From Duganella sp. BJB476 (GTDB lineage Bacteria; Pseudomonadota; Gammaproteobacteria; Burkholderiales; Burkholderiaceae_D), in NCBI RefSeq assembly GCF_003416895.1, contig NZ_QVIO01000005.1, positions 62,001 through 126,000 on the forward strand: a stretch of DNA of 64,000 nt, given 5' to 3'. Positions 43,985 to 53,408 of this stretch are shown here, one piece after another. The first letter of the stretch is position 1, and each line of letters opens with the position of its first letter. The notes beneath the pieces are model-generated. The model searched no databases. It was not told the DNA's origin and saw only the letters and a list, made by a program, of their open reading frames with translations. The position numbers and the translations under genes were made by a program.

Positions 43985-45754
43985 TTATGCTCCCTCGGTT
44001 TGCAGCGGCAGGCGCAACTCGAAGCGCGCGCCGCCGCCTGCTTGATTATGCGCCGTCAATTGGCCGTTCATGGCCTGCACGATGGACGATGAGATCGCCA
44101 GCCCCAGTCCCAATCCCTTGCCGGACGGCTTGGTGGTGAAGAACGGCTCGAACAAATGCGCCACCACCTGATCCGGTATGCCGGCGCCACTATCGCTGAT
44201 GCTGACCAGCGCACACGCGCCGTCGCGCTCCAGACGGATGGCGACTTCGCGCCGCTCTGCCGTCTCCACCGCGTCGAGCGCGTTGCGCAGCAGGTTGATC
44301 AGCACTTGTTCGATGCGCACACTGCTGCCGGTCACTTGCAGGCCGTCGGCAGCGGCGATGTCCAGCGCGACAGCGTGACGGCGGAACTCGCTTTCCAACA
44401 AAAACGCCGAAGCGCGCACCGAGGCCGCCAGATCGACCATCGCCACCGTTTCATCCTTGCGCGCGAAGCCCTTCAACTGGCCAATAATGGCGCCCATGCG
44501 CGCGCTGGCCTCGCTGATGTGGCCGAGGTTGCCCTCCACCTGCTCGCCCTGCCCGCGCGCCAGGAACACGCGGGCGTTGTCGGCAAAGGCGCGGATCGCG
44601 GCCAGCGGCTGGTTCAGTTCGTGGGTGATGCCGGCCGCCATCTGGCCCAGCATCGCCAGCTTGCCCGCCTGGACCAGCTCGTTCTGCGTGGAGCGCAGCA
44701 GGTGTTCGGTCTCCTGCAACTTGGCGTACTTGCTTTCCAGATGCTGATTGGTAGTGCGCAGTTGTTGCGTGCGTTCGACGATTTTGTCGTCCAGCTCGTC
44801 GGCCGCCTTTTGCAGCGCTGCGGCCGAGGCCATGCGCTCTTCCAGGCGGCGACGGCGCTGATGCAGCGCCCAACTCGACACCGCCGCGCAAGCCAGCAGC
44901 AACGCCGCCGCAGCGGCCCACTGCACGCCGGTGCGCACCACGCGCAGCTGGCCGGGGAACAGCATCAGCTGCCAACCCAGCTGCCCCACCGATTGCGTGA
45001 CGAACAGGTCGGCATGCCCGCTCAGCGGCGTGATCTTCTGGCCGGTGTATTGCTGGGTGTGCGCCAGTTGGCGCTCGGTGGCCGCGTCCAGCGCGTGCAG
45101 GCTGCGGTAGATCCAGTCCGGGCGGTTGCTGAGGAAAATGACGCCGGTGCTGTCGGCCAGCACGATGGCGTCGTCGCTGCTGCGCCAGGTGCGTTCGAAG
45201 TCGGCCAGGCTGATCTTCACCGCCACCACGCCGGTGACCGGGCCACCTGCCGTGCCGTTGCGGTACACCGGCTGCGCGATGAAGTAGCCGGCCTCGCTGG
45301 TGCTGGTGCCGATGCCGTAGAAGCGCCCCGCCCTGCCATGCAGCGCGGCGTCGAAATAGGGACGATAGGAAAAGTTCTTGCCGACGAAACCCAGCGGCTG
45401 GTCCCAGTTGCTGGCGCCTATGGTCAGGCCGTCGCGGTCCATCACGTAGATGGCGCCCACCTTGGCTTGTTGCTGGATGGTTTGCAGCGTGCTGTTGAGG
45501 CGGGTGATCGCCTGCGCGTCGGACGGATGCGCCAGCGCTTCGATCAGGTCGGGCTGGAAGCCCAGTACAAAGGGCAGCGTTTCATATTTTTGCAGCAGCG
45601 ATTGCAGGTCCGGCGCCATCAGTTGCAACTGGCGCTGGCCCTGCTGCCGCAGTTCCTCACGCGCGCGCCAGGTGCCGGCCAGGTAGGACCCGGCAATCAC
45701 ACCCAGCGCGCACACGAGTGCGAACAGCAGTAGCAGGTTTTTTTGAGCGCGCAT
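43985..45754 (-). CDS. DctB-like sensor histidine kinase
   Basis: The 589-residue kinase has TM1 near residues 7-26 and a periplasmic double-Cache-type sensor (GAIYVMDRDGLTIGASNWDQP, NFSYRPYFDAALHGRAGRFYGIG). TM2 is near 275-295, followed by a coiled coil. The DctB-type H-box is GITHELNQPLAAIRAF with His378, and an ATP-binding domain follows (DSGAGIPDQV, GKGLGLGLAIS). It is 22 bases after the ABC ATPase gene and 1 base before the regulator. The ligand is probably the substrate of the linked ABC transporter. Confidence 0.92.
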   Translation of the reverse strand: MRAQKNLLLLFALVCALGVIAGSYLAGTWRAREELRQQGQRQLQLMAPDLQSLLQKYETLPFVLGFQPDLIEALAHPSDAQAITRLNSTLQTIQQQAKVGAIYVMDRDGLTIGASNWDQPLGFVGKNFSYRPYFDAALHGRAGRFYGIGTSTSEAGYFIAQPVYRNGTAGGPVTGVVAVKISLADFERTWRSSDDAIVLADSTGVIFLSNRPDWIYRSLHALDAATERQLAHTQQYTGQKITPLSGHADLFVTQSVGQLGWQLMLFPGQLRVVRTGVQWAAAAALLLACAAVSSWALHQRRRRLEERMASAAALQKAADELDDKIVERTQQLRTTNQHLESKYAKLQETEHLLRSTQNELVQAGKLAMLGQMAAGITHELNQPLAAIRAFADNARVFLARGQGEQVEGNLGHISEASARMGAIIGQLKGFARKDETVAMVDLAASVRASAFLLESEFRRHAVALDIAAADGLQVTGSSVRIEQVLINLLRNALDAVETAERREVAIRLERDGACALVSISDSGAGIPDQVVAHLFEPFFTTKPSGKGLGLGLAISSSIVQAMNGQLTAHNQAGGGARFELRLPLQTEGA

Positions 45755-45776
45755 ACGCAGATTCTACTGCACCTGC

Positions 45777-46568
45777 TCAGTCCACCGCCGCCATGCGCAT
45801 CTCGTCGTTGTGATGGCGTTGCTGCTCTTCCATCACCAGCTGGCCCAGTTCGCGCTTCAGTGCGTTGAACTCGGCGGCGGACGGGTCGCGCAGGCGCGGC
45901 AGGTCCACCATCAGGTCGCGCTTGACGGTGCCGGGACGGTAGGTCATCACGACGATGCGGTCGGCCAGGTAAATCGCTTCCTCGATGCTGTGGGTGACGA
46001 AGATGATGGTCTTCTTCAGCTCGGCCCAGATGCGCAGCAGTTCGTCTTGCAGGTTGCGGCGGGTCAGCGCATCTAGTGCGCCGAACGGCTCGTCCATCAG
46101 CATGATCGGCGAATCTAGCGCCAGCACGCGGGCGATGGCGACCCGCTGGCGCATGCCGCCGGACAGGTCTTTCGGGAAGCGGTGCTTGAAATCGCTCAGC
46201 GACAGCATGCCCAGCAGCTGATCGACCTTGGCCGTGATCTCGGCCTGCGGCATGCCCTTGATCTCCAGGCCGAAGGCGATGTTCTTTTCCACCGTCATCC
46301 AGGGGAACAGTGCGTACTCCTGGAACACCATGCCGCGTTCCGGGCCGGGACCGGTGACCAGCTTGCTGTCGGCGGTGATGGCGCCGGACGACGGCAGCGA
46401 GAAACCGGCGATCGCGTTCAGCAGCGTGGACTTGCCGCAGCCGGAAGGCCCCAGCAGGCAGACGAACTGGCCTTGCGGGATCTCCAGGTTGATGTCCTTG
46501 AGGGCAATCACTTCGCGGCTGTCGGTCTTGAAGACCTTGTTGACGGCTTTGACTTCGATATGGGTCAT
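45777..46568 (-). CDS. ABC transporter ATP-binding protein (NitT/TauT type)
   Basis: The 263-residue ATPase has Walker A GPSGCGKST, signature LSGGMRQR, Walker B IMLMDEPFGALD and the switch histidine in FVTHSIEEAIYLAD, as in TauB/SsuB/NrtD. It energises the importer made with the next two genes upstream. The start codon lies 1 base after the permease stop. The substrate class for this subfamily includes nitrate, sulfonates, taurine, pyrimidine precursors and aromatic acids. Confidence 0.92.
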   Translation of the reverse strand: MTHIEVKAVNKVFKTDSREVIALKDINLEIPQGQFVCLLGPSGCGKSTLLNAIAGFSLPSSGAITADSKLVTGPGPERGMVFQEYALFPWMTVEKNIAFGLEIKGMPQAEITAKVDQLLGMLSLSDFKHRFPKDLSGGMRQRVAIARVLALDSPIMLMDEPFGALDALTRRNLQDELLRIWAELKKTIIFVTHSIEEAIYLADRIVVMTYRPGTVKRDLMVDLPRLRDPSAAEFNALKRELGQLVMEEQQRHHNDEMRMAAVD

Positions 46569-46569
46569 C

Positions 46570-47391
46570 TTAATTCTCCAGGCCGCGGTGCCAGCGCAGC
46601 AAATGATTGTTCAGTTTGTTCATGCCGACGTCGATGATCAGGCCCAGCAAGCCGATGCTGATCATGCCGGCGATGATTTTGTCGGACCAGAAGTATTCGC
46701 GCGCTTCGAGGATGCGGAAGCCGAGGCCGTTGTTCACGGCGATCATCTCCGACACGATCACCACGATGAAGGCGGTGCCGATGCCGATGCGCACGCCGGA
46801 CAGGATGTAGGGCACGGCGGCCGGCAGCATCACGCGGACAAACATGGTGCGCTGGCTGACGCCCAGGTTGCGGGCGGCGCGGATGTAGATGCCGTCCACC
46901 TGGCGCACGCCGGCGATGGTGTTGACCAGCACCGGGAAAAACGCACCCAGCGCGATCAGGAACACGGCCGGTGCATTACCCAGGCCGAACCACAGAATCG
47001 CCAGCGGAATGTAGGCGATCGGCGGAATCGGCCGCAGCACCTGCATCAGCGGATTGAACCACGCATACATGCGCTGGCTCGATCCCATCAGCAAGCCCAG
47101 CGGCAGCGCCAGGCCGGCGCCGATGGCGAAGCCGACGATCACGCGGTACATGCTGCTGAAGGTGTCGCCCAGCAGCTCGCCGGACAGCGCCCAACCCAGC
47201 CACGATTGCGCGGACGGATCGTAGGCCGTCAGCGGCAGCAGGTACTCGATCCACTTGTGCACCACCGCGAACGGCGACGGCAGCACCTGCGGATTGACCC
47301 AGCCCAGCATGGCGCTGGCTTGCCACAGGGCGACGATTACGATGGGCACAACCGCGCCCGAGGCGGACTGCCGCCAGTCTTGCTTGCTCAT
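46570..47391 (-). CDS. ABC transporter permease (NitT/TauT type)
   Basis: The 273-residue inner-membrane permease has about six helices and the coupling motif region GVRQVDGIYIRAARNLGVSQRTMFVRVMLPAAVPYI, typical of SsuC/TauC permeases. It lies 15 bases after the binding-protein gene and 1 base before the ATPase gene in the sigma-54 operon. Confidence 0.92.
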   Translation of the reverse strand: MSKQDWRQSASGAVVPIVIVALWQASAMLGWVNPQVLPSPFAVVHKWIEYLLPLTAYDPSAQSWLGWALSGELLGDTFSSMYRVIVGFAIGAGLALPLGLLMGSSQRMYAWFNPLMQVLRPIPPIAYIPLAILWFGLGNAPAVFLIALGAFFPVLVNTIAGVRQVDGIYIRAARNLGVSQRTMFVRVMLPAAVPYILSGVRIGIGTAFIVVIVSEMIAVNNGLGFRILEAREYFWSDKIIAGMISIGLLGLIIDVGMNKLNNHLLRWHRGLEN

Positions 47392-47406
47392 GATGTGTCT
47401 CCGTCG

Positions 47407-48378
47407 TTATTGAATATTGAGGCTTTTCTTGGCCGCTTCCAGCAGGTCGGTCTTGACCCAGTCCTTGGCCACAGGCGCGGCGCGCATCTTGCCGGTGCCG
47501 TGCTTGGCCATCACGTCGGTGGTGATCTGGATGTGCTCGGCGGTGATGTCGTAGGTGTACGGCGAATTGCTGATGGCGTCGTCGAAATCGTCCTTGCTGA
47601 TCTGGTTCTTGAAGATCACTTCGCGCACGTATTTCTCGGCGACCGGCTTGTTGTCGAGGAACAGCTTGGTGGCCTGCACGAAGCAGGTCATGAACTTGGC
47701 GGCGGTGGCGCGATGCTCCTTGTAGAACTTCTCGCTCATCACCATGGTGCGCACCGGCGCGCCGATCGGCGTGTCGTACGGCTTCATCACTTCCACGCCG
47801 TAGCCTTTGTTGATGGCTTGCGAAGATTGCGGTTCGCTTTGCATGATGGCGTCCAGGTTCTTGCCCATCAACGCTTGGTTCAGGTCGGCGAACGCCAGGA
47901 ACACCAGCTGCACATCCTTGCCCGGCGAGTCGGAGGCGGTCAGGCCGGCCTGGGCCAGTTCGGCGATCAGCAGCACCTCGTGGATGCCGCCGCGCGTGAC
48001 GCCGACTTTCTTGCCCTTCAAATCCTTGATGGCCTTGATGTTGCTGTCGGGACGGGCGACCAGGCGCGCGCCGCCCTTGGCGAAGCCGGCCACCACGTAG
48101 ATGGGCGCGCCGTTGGCGCGGCCGGAGATGGCGGCCTCGGAAGCGGTGGCGCCGACGTCGAGCTCGCCGGCCAGGATGGCTTGCATCACGTCCGGACCCT
48201 TGGCGAAGACGTGCTCTTCCACCTTGATGCCGCACTTGGGCGCGATTTCCTTGATGTACGAGACGGCGCCGTAGTGGGCGAACTTGAGGTTGCCGAGGCG
48301 GACCACTTCCTGGGCCTGTGCGGTGGACGCAGCGGCGACGATGGCGAGCGTCAGGGATAACAGACGGAACTTGGACAT
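47407..48378 (-). CDS. ABC transporter substrate-binding protein (NitT/TauT type)
   Basis: The 323-residue periplasmic protein has a signal peptide ending STAQAQ and the NMT1/TauA-like fold: VRLGNLKFAHYGAVSYIK, AILAGELDVGATASEAAISG and LKGKKVGVTRGGIHEVLL. The ATG at 48378 has a strong AAGGAG site, so the 24-residue in-frame extension is rejected. It is the first gene of the operon, 37 bases downstream of the sigma-54 promoter element. The ligand may be a sulfonate, aromatic carboxylate or dicarboxylate; it is not deducible here. Confidence 0.9.
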   Translation of the reverse strand: MSKFRLLSLTLAIVAAASTAQAQEVVRLGNLKFAHYGAVSYIKEIAPKCGIKVEEHVFAKGPDVMQAILAGELDVGATASEAAISGRANGAPIYVVAGFAKGGARLVARPDSNIKAIKDLKGKKVGVTRGGIHEVLLIAELAQAGLTASDSPGKDVQLVFLAFADLNQALMGKNLDAIMQSEPQSSQAINKGYGVEVMKPYDTPIGAPVRTMVMSEKFYKEHRATAAKFMTCFVQATKLFLDNKPVAEKYVREVIFKNQISKDDFDDAISNSPYTYDITAEHIQITTDVMAKHGTGKMRAAPVAKDWVKTDLLEAAKKSLNIQ

Positions 48379-48415
48379 GCTTGTCTCCTTTGTGGTTGTA
48401 GTTACCGGGAGACAT

Positions 48416-48431
48416 TGCAGCTTCCGTGCCA
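48416..48431 (-). promoter_or_regulatory. sigma-54 promoter of the ABC/two-component operon
   Basis: On the minus strand TGGCACGGAAGCTGCA has the invariant GG and GC of the -24/-12 elements exactly 10 bases apart, close to the consensus TGGCAC-N5-TTGC. It sits 37 bases before the binding-protein start. The operon itself encodes the sigma-54 activator. Confidence 0.85.
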
Positions 48432-48496
48432 AGCACGGACTGCGGTTCAAGTCATTGATTTATAAGGGATGGCGAAACTGGCGCGCGGCGGTTCAG

Positions 48497-48540
48497 GCGG
48501 AAAACCGCATGAACCGGGCGGTGCTTATGCGGAAATCCGC
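48497..48540. promoter_or_regulatory. two palindromic upstream activator sites for the DctD-like regulator
   Basis: GCGGAAAACCGC (48497-48508) and GCGGAAATCCGC (48529-48540) share the form GCGGAAAnCCGC. Their centres are 32 bases apart, about three helical turns, and they lie 66-109 bases upstream of the -24 box. This is the usual layout of NtrC-type enhancer sites. Confidence 0.7.
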
Positions 48541-48556
48541 CAAGCTTAGCTGCGCA

Positions 48557-49114
48557 TCAGCTGCACAGGCCGAAGGCTTTGCGGTCGGCGAAGTAGCGAT
48601 AGGTGAAGGTGCGCATCGGGTACTTGGTCAGCGCGATCTCGAAGGCGGGCGGCACCACGTCGAAGCGTTCCGGCAGCTTGTCCTTGACGCGCAGGCGCAC
48701 GCGCCAGATCGTGTCATCGCTGGTGGCGCCGGCGACCAGCATGTCCGGCACCTTGGGGATCACATCGACGATTTCCGGCCGTGAATTGGTGGCGCGCTGG
48801 TAGAAACTGACCAGTTCCGCCTTGGCCAGCACCGGGCCCTTGGGTGCGGTGACGTGGTATTCGCGGCTCAGGAACATGGCCCGCTCGCCGCGCGGCACCA
48901 GGTAGACGAAGGTGAACTCCGCGCCGCCGTCCGGCAGCGTGACCGGCGGCGTGGTCGACACACTGATCCCGCGCGGCAGCTCATAGCGCGAGCCGTCCTG
49001 CCAGGTGGAGCACTCCGGCGTCTTCGCCATGTAGACATCGACAGGCGTGAACGAATCGCCGCAAGCGGCCAGCAGCAGGGGCAAAACGATGAGTGCGGAA
49101 TAACGCAAGCGCAT
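48557..49114 (-). CDS. lipoprotein of unknown function
   Basis: The 185-residue protein has a lipoprotein signal (LIVLPLLLAACGDS, modified cysteine near residue 18). The rest is a beta-rich domain with no recognised family (CSTWQDGSRYELPRGISVSTT, EFTFVYLVPRGERAMFLSREY). It contains two further cysteines, one close to the C-terminus (FGLCS). It stands between the sigma-54 control region and the M13 peptidase terminator, on the minus strand, with its own start at 49114. Confidence 0.65.
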   Translation of the reverse strand: MRLRYSALIVLPLLLAACGDSFTPVDVYMAKTPECSTWQDGSRYELPRGISVSTTPPVTLPDGGAEFTFVYLVPRGERAMFLSREYHVTAPKGPVLAKAELVSFYQRATNSRPEIVDVIPKVPDMLVAGATSDDTIWRVRLRVKDKLPERFDVVPPAFEIALTKYPMRTFTYRYFADRKAFGLCS

Positions 49115-49162
49115 GGGGTACCGGTTTCTTGTAGTTCGAAGTCCGTAGTTTACTCTGAAATG

Positions 49163-49189
49163 AAAAAGGGCCGCATCGCTGCGGCCCTT
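49163..49189 (-). terminator. rho-independent terminator of the first M13 peptidase gene
   Basis: AAGGGCCGC and GCGGCCCTT make a 9-bp stem around ATCGCT. On the minus strand it is followed by a run of five T. It starts 19 bases after the peptidase stop. Confidence 0.85.
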
Positions 49190-49208
49190 GGTTGCGTCTA
49201 CGTGGTGA

Positions 49209-51275
49209 TTACCACATGATCACGCGGTCTTTTGGTTCCAGGTACATCTTGTCGCCTGGCTTCACGTTGAAGGCGTCGTAGAAGCCTGGCTGGTTGCGCA
49301 TCGGGCCGTTGGCGCGGAATTGGCCTGGCGAGTGCGGGTCGGTCTTGATCTGCACGATCTGCTGCGCTTCGCGCATCTTCAAACGCCATACCTGAGCAAA
49401 GCCCATGTAGAAGCGCTGGTCGCCGGTCAGGCCGTCGATCACTGGTGCTTCCTTGCCGCCCAGCGACAGCTTGTAGGCCTTGTACGCAATCGCCACGCCG
49501 CTGTTGTCGGCAATGTTCTCGCCCAGGGTCAGTTCGCCGTTGACATGGTAGCCAGGCAGCGGGCTGAACTGGTTGTACTGCTCCACCAGCATCTTGGTCT
49601 TGGCCGCGAAGTTCTTGTGGTCCGCAGCGGTCCACCAGTCACGCAGGTTGCCGTCGCCGTCGTACTGCGCGCCCTGGTCGTCGAAGCCGTGGCTGATTTC
49701 GTGGCCAATCACGCCACCGATGGCGCCGTAGTTGACCGCGTCGTCCGCGTCAGCATTGAAGAACGGTGCTTGCAGGATCGAGGCCGGGAACACGATTTCG
49801 TTCATTTCCGGGTTGTAGTAGGCGTTGACGGTTTGCGGCGTCATGCCCCACTCTGCGCGGTCGATCGGCTTGCCCAGCTTGGCCAGTTCCTTGTTGTACT
49901 CGAACTCGCGCGAACGCACCACGTTGCCCACCAGGTCATCCTTGGAGACGACCAGCTTGGAGTAATCGCGCCACTGGTCCGGGTATGCGATCTTGGTGGT
50001 GAACTTGGCCAGCTTTTCCTGCGCCTGTTTCTTGGTGACTGGGCTCATCCAGTCCAGCTGGTCGATGCTGACCTTGTAGGCGGCCAGCAGGTTGTTGACC
50101 AGCGCCTGCATGCGCGCCTTGCGCTCGGCCGGGAAGTTCTGCTCGACGTAGATCTTGCCGACGGCTTCGCCCAGCGCGCCTTCGGTCACGGATACGCCGC
50201 GCTTCCAGCGTGGACGCTGTTCGGTCACGCCGCTCAGCACGGTGCCGTAGAAGGCGAAGTTTTCATCGACGTAGGCTTTGCTCAGGTAAGGCGCACCCGA
50301 ACGCAGCAACTGCCAGCGGAAGTAGGACTTCAGCGTGTCCAGCGGGGTCTTGGCCAGCAGCGCGGTCATGCCCTTCAGGTAGCTAGGCTGGCCGACGATC
50401 ACGTACTTGACCTTGCCGGTCACGCCGGCGTCGGTCAGGTAGGCGTTCCAGTCGAAACCTGGCGCGACCTTGCCCAGCTTGGCGATGTCGACCTTGTTGT
50501 AGGCCTTGACCGGGTCGCGCAGTTCGACCTTGGTCCACTGGATCTTGGCCAGCTCTTTTTCGAATTCCACGATGGCGTGCGCGGTGATGGCGCCGTGCTC
50601 GTCGCCTGCCATGGTCAGCATTTTGCCGATGTGCAGTTCATACTTGGCCAGCGCATCGGCCATCTTCTTGTCGTCCGCTTTCAGGTAGTAATCGCGGTCC
50701 GGCAGGCCCAGGCCGTCCTGGCCGATATCGACCACATACTTGGTCGAATCCTTGTTGTCCTGGTGGATGCCGTAGCCGTACGGCGCGGTCACGCCGATTT
50801 TGTTCAGGTGCGAGATCAGCGCCGGCAGCTGCTTCTTGTTGTTCACGGCGGCGATCTTCGCCAGTTCCGCGTTCAGCGGGGTCAGGCCCAGCTGTTCCAG
50901 CTTGGCTTCGTCCATGAAGCTGTTGTAGAAGTCGCCGATGCGCTGGGCTTCAGGGCCGCCGGCCTTGTTGGCGGCGGCGCCTTCGATGATGGCGCGCAGT
51001 TGCGGCTGGATATCGTCGCGCAGCTTGGCGAAGCTGCCCCAGCTGGCTTTGTCGGCCGGGATTTCAGTCGTGGCCAGCCATTTGCCGTTCATATGGGTGA
51101 ACAGGTCGTCCTGCGCGCGTACCGCTGGATCGATGTATTCCACCGCAATGCCGGAAGCCAGCTTGGCGTTTGCTACTTGGGCGCTGGCCGGAGCTACACT
51201 TGTGGTGTTGTCGGCGGCGCCCGCCAGGCCTGCGATCAGGCTCAGGGTCAATGCACTTACGAGATGACGTTTCAC
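49209..51275 (-). CDS. M13-family zinc metallopeptidase (neprilysin-like), copy 1
   Basis: The 688-residue secreted peptidase has a signal peptide (VSALTLSLIAGLAGAADN), the long N-terminal M13 domain and the zinc site HEISHGFDD. The third-ligand motif is GENIADNSG, and the substrate-binding NAYYNPEMNEIVFPA is present. It ends in CXXW-like DRVIMW. M13 enzymes cleave oligopeptides up to about 40 residues. The start is a GTG at 51275, matching the N-terminus of copy 3. It is the last of three tandem paralogues and has its own terminator. Confidence 0.92.
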   Translation of the reverse strand: MKRHLVSALTLSLIAGLAGAADNTTSVAPASAQVANAKLASGIAVEYIDPAVRAQDDLFTHMNGKWLATTEIPADKASWGSFAKLRDDIQPQLRAIIEGAAANKAGGPEAQRIGDFYNSFMDEAKLEQLGLTPLNAELAKIAAVNNKKQLPALISHLNKIGVTAPYGYGIHQDNKDSTKYVVDIGQDGLGLPDRDYYLKADDKKMADALAKYELHIGKMLTMAGDEHGAITAHAIVEFEKELAKIQWTKVELRDPVKAYNKVDIAKLGKVAPGFDWNAYLTDAGVTGKVKYVIVGQPSYLKGMTALLAKTPLDTLKSYFRWQLLRSGAPYLSKAYVDENFAFYGTVLSGVTEQRPRWKRGVSVTEGALGEAVGKIYVEQNFPAERKARMQALVNNLLAAYKVSIDQLDWMSPVTKKQAQEKLAKFTTKIAYPDQWRDYSKLVVSKDDLVGNVVRSREFEYNKELAKLGKPIDRAEWGMTPQTVNAYYNPEMNEIVFPASILQAPFFNADADDAVNYGAIGGVIGHEISHGFDDQGAQYDGDGNLRDWWTAADHKNFAAKTKMLVEQYNQFSPLPGYHVNGELTLGENIADNSGVAIAYKAYKLSLGGKEAPVIDGLTGDQRFYMGFAQVWRLKMREAQQIVQIKTDPHSPGQFRANGPMRNQPGFYDAFNVKPGDKMYLEPKDRVIMW

Positions 51276-51318
51276 GAAAATATCCTCTTGATTTAATAAA
51301 GGCCAATCCACGGTGTTT

Positions 51319-51347
51319 GGCCCTGTTGCGCTTTATATCACAGGGCC
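51319..51347 (-). terminator. hairpin after the second M13 peptidase gene
   Basis: GGCCCTGT and ACAGGGCC form an 8-bp stem around a 13-base loop, 17 bases after the copy 2 stop. No T-run follows on the minus strand, so termination is only possible. Confidence 0.4.
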
Positions 51348-51363
51348 GCTACCGCATAAAGTG

Positions 51364-53391
51364 TTACCACATGATGACGCGGTCTTTTGGCGCCAGATAC
51401 ATCTTGTCGCCCGGTTTTACGCCAAAAGCGTTGTAAAAACCCGGCTGGTTGCGCACCGTGCCGTTGGCGCGGAACTGGTCCGGCGAGTGCGGATCGGATT
51501 TAAGGTAAACGATTTGCTGGGCGTCGCGGATCTTGCTGCGCCACACCTGGCCAAAGCCCATGTAGAAGCGCTGCTCGCCGGTCAGGCCGTCGATCACCGG
51601 CGACGGCTGGCCGTTCAGCGAGATCTGGTAAGCCTTGAGGGCGATCGCCGCGCCGGAGTTGTCGGCGATGTTCTCGCCCAGGGTCAGCTCGCCGTTGACG
51701 TGGTAGCCCTTGACCGGGCTGAAGGCGTTGTACTGCTTGACCAGCATCTTGCTCTTGGCGGCGAAGTTCTTGTGGTCGGCCTTGGTCCACCAGTCGCGCA
51801 GGTTGCCGTCGCCGTCGTACTGGGCGCCCTGGTCGTCGAAGCCGTGGCTGATCTCGTGGCCGATCACCGCGCCGATGGCGCCGTAGTTGACCGCGTCATC
51901 GGCGTCGGCGTTGAAGAACGGCGGCTGCAGGATCACGGCCGGGAACACGATCTCGTTCAGCTCCGGGTTGTAGTAGGCGTTGACGGTCTGCGGCGTCATG
52001 CCCCATTCGTCGCGATCGATCGGCTTGCCGAGCTTGTTCACTTCCTTGTTGTAGTCGAACTCGCGCGAGCGGCGGACATTGCCCACCAGGTCATCCTTGA
52101 CCACCACCAGCGACGAGTAGTCGCGCCATTTGTTCGGATAGCCGATCTTGACCATGAACTTGGCCAGCTTGGCCTGCGCCTGTTCCTTGGTGGCCGGGCC
52201 CATCCAGTCCAGCGTGTTGATGCTTTGCTTGAAGGCCGCCAGCAGGTTGTTCACCAGCGCCTCCATGCGCGCCTTGCGCTCGGCCGGGAAGTGCTGCTCC
52301 ACGTACAGCTTGCCCAGGCTCTCGCCCAGCGCGCCGTCGGTGGCGTTGACCGCGCGCTTCCAGCGTGGCTCTTGCTCTTTGGTGTCGCTCAGCACGGTGC
52401 CGTAGAAGGCGAAGTTCTCCAGCGCGAAATCCTTCGCCAGGTAAGGCGCGCTGGCGTGGATCACCTGCCAGCGGAACCAGGCCTGCCAGGTGGACAGCGG
52501 GGTTTTGTTCAGCACCTTGTTGAAACCGGTGATGAAGCTGGGCTGGCTGACGATGACGTAGTCGACCTTGCCGCCGATGCCGGTGTCGTTGAGCCAGGTG
52601 GTCCAGTCGTAGCCCGGCGCCAGCTTGGACAGGTCGGCCAGCGGCACCTTGTTGTAGGCCTTGACCGGGTCGCGCAGCTCGACCTTGGTCCACTGGATTT
52701 TCGCCAGCTCGGTTTCCAGCGCGACGATGGCCTTGGCGTCGGCCGCCGGGTTGGCGTTGCCGGCCAGGGTCAGCATCTTGGTCACGTGCTGCTGGTACTT
52801 GGCCAGCGTGTCGGCCATCTTCTTGTCCGACTTTTTCAGGTAGTAGTCGCGGTCCGGCAGGCTCAGGCCATCCTGCACGAGGTCGGCCACGTATTTGGTC
52901 GAATCCTTGTTGTCCTGGTGGATGGCGAAGCCGTAGGGCGCGGTCACGCCGTAGCGGTTGAAATGGGCGATCAGAGCCGGGATGTCCTTCTTGTCCTTGA
53001 GCGCGGTCACGCGGTCGAGCTCGGCGCGCAGCGGGGTCAGGCCCACCTCCGCCAGTTTGGCTTCGTCCATATAGCTGGCGAAGAAATCGCCGATGCGCTG
53101 GGCGTCGGAGCCGGGCGTCTTGTTCGGGTCGGCGGCGGCCGCCTCGATGATGGCGCGCAGTTGCGGCTTGGTGTCGTCGTCCAGTTTTTCAAACGAACCC
53201 CAGCTCGATTTGTCGGCCGGGATGGCGGTCTTGGCCAGCCATTTGCCGTTCAGGTTGAGGAAGAAATCGTCCTGCGGGCGCACTGCGGCGTTGATTTCGC
53301 CCACGTCCACGCCCGAGATTTTTTGCTGTGCCTGGACGCCGGCCGAAGCCAGCAGCGCCAGCATCAGCGCGCTTAACAGATGTGCTTTCAA
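51364..53391 (-). CDS. M13-family zinc metallopeptidase, copy 2
   Basis: This is a 675-residue paralogue of the two neighbouring genes. It has a signal peptide (LLSALMLALLASAGVQAQ), zinc site HEISHGFDD, GENIADNSG and NAYYNPELNEIVFPA, and ends DRVIMW. The best start is the TTG at 53391, since GGAGAG lies just upstream; an in-frame TTG at 53403 overlaps that site. A dispersed inverted repeat lies directly upstream. It is a periplasmic oligopeptidase. Confidence 0.92.
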   Translation of the reverse strand: MKAHLLSALMLALLASAGVQAQQKISGVDVGEINAAVRPQDDFFLNLNGKWLAKTAIPADKSSWGSFEKLDDDTKPQLRAIIEAAAADPNKTPGSDAQRIGDFFASYMDEAKLAEVGLTPLRAELDRVTALKDKKDIPALIAHFNRYGVTAPYGFAIHQDNKDSTKYVADLVQDGLSLPDRDYYLKKSDKKMADTLAKYQQHVTKMLTLAGNANPAADAKAIVALETELAKIQWTKVELRDPVKAYNKVPLADLSKLAPGYDWTTWLNDTGIGGKVDYVIVSQPSFITGFNKVLNKTPLSTWQAWFRWQVIHASAPYLAKDFALENFAFYGTVLSDTKEQEPRWKRAVNATDGALGESLGKLYVEQHFPAERKARMEALVNNLLAAFKQSINTLDWMGPATKEQAQAKLAKFMVKIGYPNKWRDYSSLVVVKDDLVGNVRRSREFDYNKEVNKLGKPIDRDEWGMTPQTVNAYYNPELNEIVFPAVILQPPFFNADADDAVNYGAIGAVIGHEISHGFDDQGAQYDGDGNLRDWWTKADHKNFAAKSKMLVKQYNAFSPVKGYHVNGELTLGENIADNSGAAIALKAYQISLNGQPSPVIDGLTGEQRFYMGFGQVWRSKIRDAQQIVYLKSDPHSPDQFRANGTVRNQPGFYNAFGVKPGDKMYLAPKDRVIMW

Positions 53392-53408
53392 GTCACTCTC
53401 CAAAGATG

